Positions 34,180 to 36,126 of a stretch of 36,126 nt of DNA are shown here, piece by piece; the first letter of the stretch is position 1, and each line of letters starts with the position of its first letter. The stretch spans positions 1 to 36,126 of the forward strand of contig CAMHLV010000032.1 of assembly GCA_946186115.1 (NCBI GenBank). The letters run 5' to 3'. The translations under genes were made by a program, and so were the position numbers. The notes below the pieces were generated by a model. The model worked only from the letters and a program-made list of their open reading frames with translations. It was not told where the DNA came from and searched no databases. Source of the stretch: an uncultured Prevotella sp. GTDB taxonomy: Bacteria; Bacteroidota; Bacteroidia; Bacteroidales; Bacteroidaceae.

Positions 34180-34860
34180 TCAGTCTTTGTCGTTGTGACA
34201 TGTCTTACATTTTGCCCAGAGGTCGTAGGTTACCGATAACCTCAGTTGGCTATAGCAGTCGGTGTTCTTGAATAGTCCGCTGCTTTTAATGCCGTATGGG
34301 TCTTTTATTCCGTCGAGCATGTCGCTGCCTGTGAAGTGCATTGTCCATTCTGCAGCGAGGTTTACTCTGTCTGTCATCTTGTATTTTACTCCACCACCGA
34401 GCGGTATATTTAGTGCTATCTCGCTCTTGTCAGACTTGTCGGGCTTGGCAATGGTGGCCCCTAATCCAATATATATATAAGGTGTAATCCTTTTGGCTCC
34501 TCTGTATTCCTGTCCTGTGCCGAATGGCCAGAAATTATACTCCAGTCTCACTCCTGTGTCTATCAGGCTGGTAGTGAAAGAGTAGTCTTTCCACTCAGGA
34601 TAGTAAGTTTTGGCGTTATTCGATTCGCCTTTCAGTTGTCCATAGCTGACATTCAGTGCCAGTGCCGTTCGTGGGTTCATGCGGTATTTAGCAAGTAGCG
34701 ATCCCATGGGTTGAACGTTGGTGAATATTCCGCCGTTAAAGTCGCCCAGATATGTTAAAGCGCCGATGCCACCGCCGATTTCCAAACGGTATTCCGGTTC
34801 TGTCTGTGCCTTGGCGGCCATTGTCGTGACGAGCAGTAATGCTATCAGCACTTTTTTCAT
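34180..34860 (-). CDS. Outer-membrane beta-barrel protein, DUF6089-like
   Basis: The 226-residue protein has a signal peptide ending MAAKAQ and alternating beta strands of a small barrel (YRLEIGGGIGALTYLGDF, PYIYIGLGATIAK, VNLAAEWTMHFTGSDML). The sequence and its place directly upstream of uppS-bamA match the DUF6089 family of Bacteroidetes. It ends in an unusual CKTCHNDKD tail with a CxxC pair. The function is unknown; a role in envelope biogenesis is inferred from its neighbours. Confidence 0.8.
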   Translation of the reverse strand: MKKVLIALLLVTTMAAKAQTEPEYRLEIGGGIGALTYLGDFNGGIFTNVQPMGSLLAKYRMNPRTALALNVSYGQLKGESNNAKTYYPEWKDYSFTTSLIDTGVRLEYNFWPFGTGQEYRGAKRITPYIYIGLGATIAKPDKSDKSEIALNIPLGGGVKYKMTDRVNLAAEWTMHFTGSDMLDGIKDPYGIKSSGLFKNTDCYSQLRLSVTYDLWAKCKTCHNDKD

Positions 34861-34899
34861 GCAGGCGCTTCAGTTTTCTCTTTCTTTAGTTGTTGTTGC

Positions 34900-36039
34900 T
34901 TACTTCAGCTTGTTCAGCACTCCGCGCCACACCTGTCCGCTGCCTGCGCAGTATAGCCAAATGCAGTTGTTGTCATCTACCTTCACCTCGATTCCGGTTG
35001 TTTTGTCGCTGTCGAAACCCTGTGGCATCTGGTAGGTGCGGTTCACCTTCCATGTGATACCATTGTCACGGCTTTGGTAGATGTTGGTATATGGCTTGCC
35101 GAATGCCAGCACGCCGTCGTCATATTTTACCATGCAGAGATTCTCCATGCGTGGCAGTTGATAATTTGCATTAGCGGGGCGCTCTATATAGACCCATCTG
35201 CCTGGCTCGGCCATCTTGCCATAGTCAACAGTCTTGCACCATACACGGGCTGTGGTTTCCTGAGGATAGAGGGCGGCATCTCTGCTTCCAGCCATCAGCA
35301 CATAGTCTGTTTTGTCGCTCAGCTTTGCGGGGTAGCTTACCAATGATATGTCTTCTGTGGGCAATAGCGAGGCATCTTCGTCAAGCAGGTCCTCTTCCCA
35401 CTGGCTGCTTCCTTCTCTCAAAACCATCATCCGCCCGGCGTCAGACAGTGCGTACCACTCGGTGGTTGACTTGCCCAATATGCGTCTGATTCCTTGTGCC
35501 AGATCAACGGTGCCGTTGTCTTCTGGTGTCCAGTTGTTACCAACAAGCGTCCAAACGAATGCATCTGGATTCTCCTGATGTACATTGACGCTAACCGTGT
35601 ATTCTGTATTGCCTGAGCCGTCGTATGAATAAACATGAAACTTTCGTGGCTTCGTGAAGTCGATGCTGTCGGAGGATTGGTAGTAGCGCAGAGTATCGCT
35701 CTCCATGTCTTTTAGCAGGATGGTTCCGTTGTTGTAGGCCGTAATTGTTGTGAGCACACGGCTAACGTTAGTACCCAAAGGCAGTGAGTCGGTATTGAAG
35801 ATGCGGTGTGTGGTCTGGTCAATCTCGAAATTATAGTTGCTGCCTGTCACTGTTGTGATATAAGTAGAGTCAGCACCTGCCTTTGTGGTAGTGTGGACGG
35901 TGCGCTTCAGCGTGCCAATAGAGAAAGCCGAAATGGCAGCATCGTTATAATTTGTCGAACTGCTGTCGTTGTCGTTAAGGCATGACGATGCCAGCAGAGC
36001 TGTTGTCAGCAGGAGTAATATCGTCTTGAATAATCTCAT
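34900..36039 (-). CDS. Lipoprotein, DUF6242-like
   Basis: The 379-residue protein begins with a lipoprotein signal (LLASSC, lipidated Cys at 20) and an Asp/Ser-rich spacer. An N-terminal beta domain with YDGSGNTEYTVSVNVHQENPD follows. The second half, with repeated WYALSDAG..., YQSRDNGITWKV and CIWLYCAGSGQVW motifs, looks like a beta-propeller with sialidase-type Asp-box sequences. It resembles the DUF6242 lipoproteins of Bacteroidales. It is the first gene of the envelope operon after the promoter at 36070-36077. The function is unknown. Confidence 0.8.
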   Translation of the reverse strand: MRLFKTILLLLTTALLASSCLNDNDSSSTNYNDAAISAFSIGTLKRTVHTTTKAGADSTYITTVTGSNYNFEIDQTTHRIFNTDSLPLGTNVSRVLTTITAYNNGTILLKDMESDTLRYYQSSDSIDFTKPRKFHVYSYDGSGNTEYTVSVNVHQENPDAFVWTLVGNNWTPEDNGTVDLAQGIRRILGKSTTEWYALSDAGRMMVLREGSSQWEEDLLDEDASLLPTEDISLVSYPAKLSDKTDYVLMAGSRDAALYPQETTARVWCKTVDYGKMAEPGRWVYIERPANANYQLPRMENLCMVKYDDGVLAFGKPYTNIYQSRDNGITWKVNRTYQMPQGFDSDKTTGIEVKVDDNNCIWLYCAGSGQVWRGVLNKLK

Positions 36040-36069
36040 CTATTTGTCTTCTATTCAGATTTTTGGGTG

Positions 36070-36077
36070 CAAATTTA
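36070..36077 (-). promoter_or_regulatory. TAAATTTG box of the envelope operon
   Basis: On the minus strand TAAATTTG (36077-36070) fits TAnnTTTG and lies 30 bp before ATG 36039. I found no good TTTG box 20 bases upstream. It probably drives the seven minus-strand genes down to pgeF. Confidence 0.5.
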
Positions 36078-36126
36078 CGCACAATTCTGCAATTTTGAGA
36101 ATTTTTGTACCTTTTATTAAGTTAAA

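Overview
The window looks like chromosome of a Prevotella-type Bacteroidales bacterium. Three promoters follow the Bacteroidetes pattern TTTG-N20-TAnnTTTG, ribosome binding sites are mostly absent, and two large exported proteins end in the YxLxGxx...KGxYIxxGxKxxxK tail common in Prevotella. BACON domains, a GH95 fucosidase, tandem OmpH/Skp chaperones, BamA and DUF6242/DUF6089-type proteins all fit. No rRNA, tRNA, CRISPR array, transposase or phage gene was seen.

Layout. (1) 1-700: the end of an unidentified gene, a spacer with a 75-bp near-perfect palindrome, and a 52-residue minus-strand protein. (2) 701-10703 is a secreted-enzyme region with several lesions. It holds an S8 subtilase/endonuclease I fusion broken by an in-frame TAG, a decayed membrane-anchored AraC-type regulator, and a GH13 amylase without its 5' end whose truncation coincides with that of the regulator. 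A second small protein of the same style follows the amylase. (3) 10770-13259: GH95 alpha-L-fucosidase. (4) 13278-26755 is an AT-richer, co-oriented phospho-signalling locus. It encodes four Hanks-type kinases, one PP2C phosphatase, three FHA proteins (zinc ribbon-FHA, kinase-FHA, and FHA-TM-degenerate trypsin), a BACON protein, a CxxCxGxG lipoprotein and a WG-repeat-like exported protein. (5) 26779-28700: ychF and lgt. (6) 28693-36039, minus strand, is a cell-envelope operon: DUF6242-like lipoprotein, DUF6089-like barrel, uppS, bamA, two OmpH/Skp proteins and pgeF.

How the parts may work together. The kinase locus has everything needed for a closed Ser/Thr phosphorylation circuit: writers, an eraser and FHA readers. 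Three kinases, the phosphatase and the FHA-trypsin protein each have one membrane segment, with different extracytoplasmic ends, while the kinase-FHA and zinc ribbon-FHA proteins are soluble. This suggests envelope sensing relayed to the cytosol. I do not recognise it as a described system, and it is the most interesting part of the window. The minus-strand envelope operon makes and inserts outer-membrane components. Its gene junctions carry degenerate 7- or 8-bp tandem repeats.

Four probable sequence lesions (TAG at 4769, frameshift near 6514, junction near 6730, frameshift near 14850) should be checked against reads, because assembly or consensus error would explain them as well as gene decay does.
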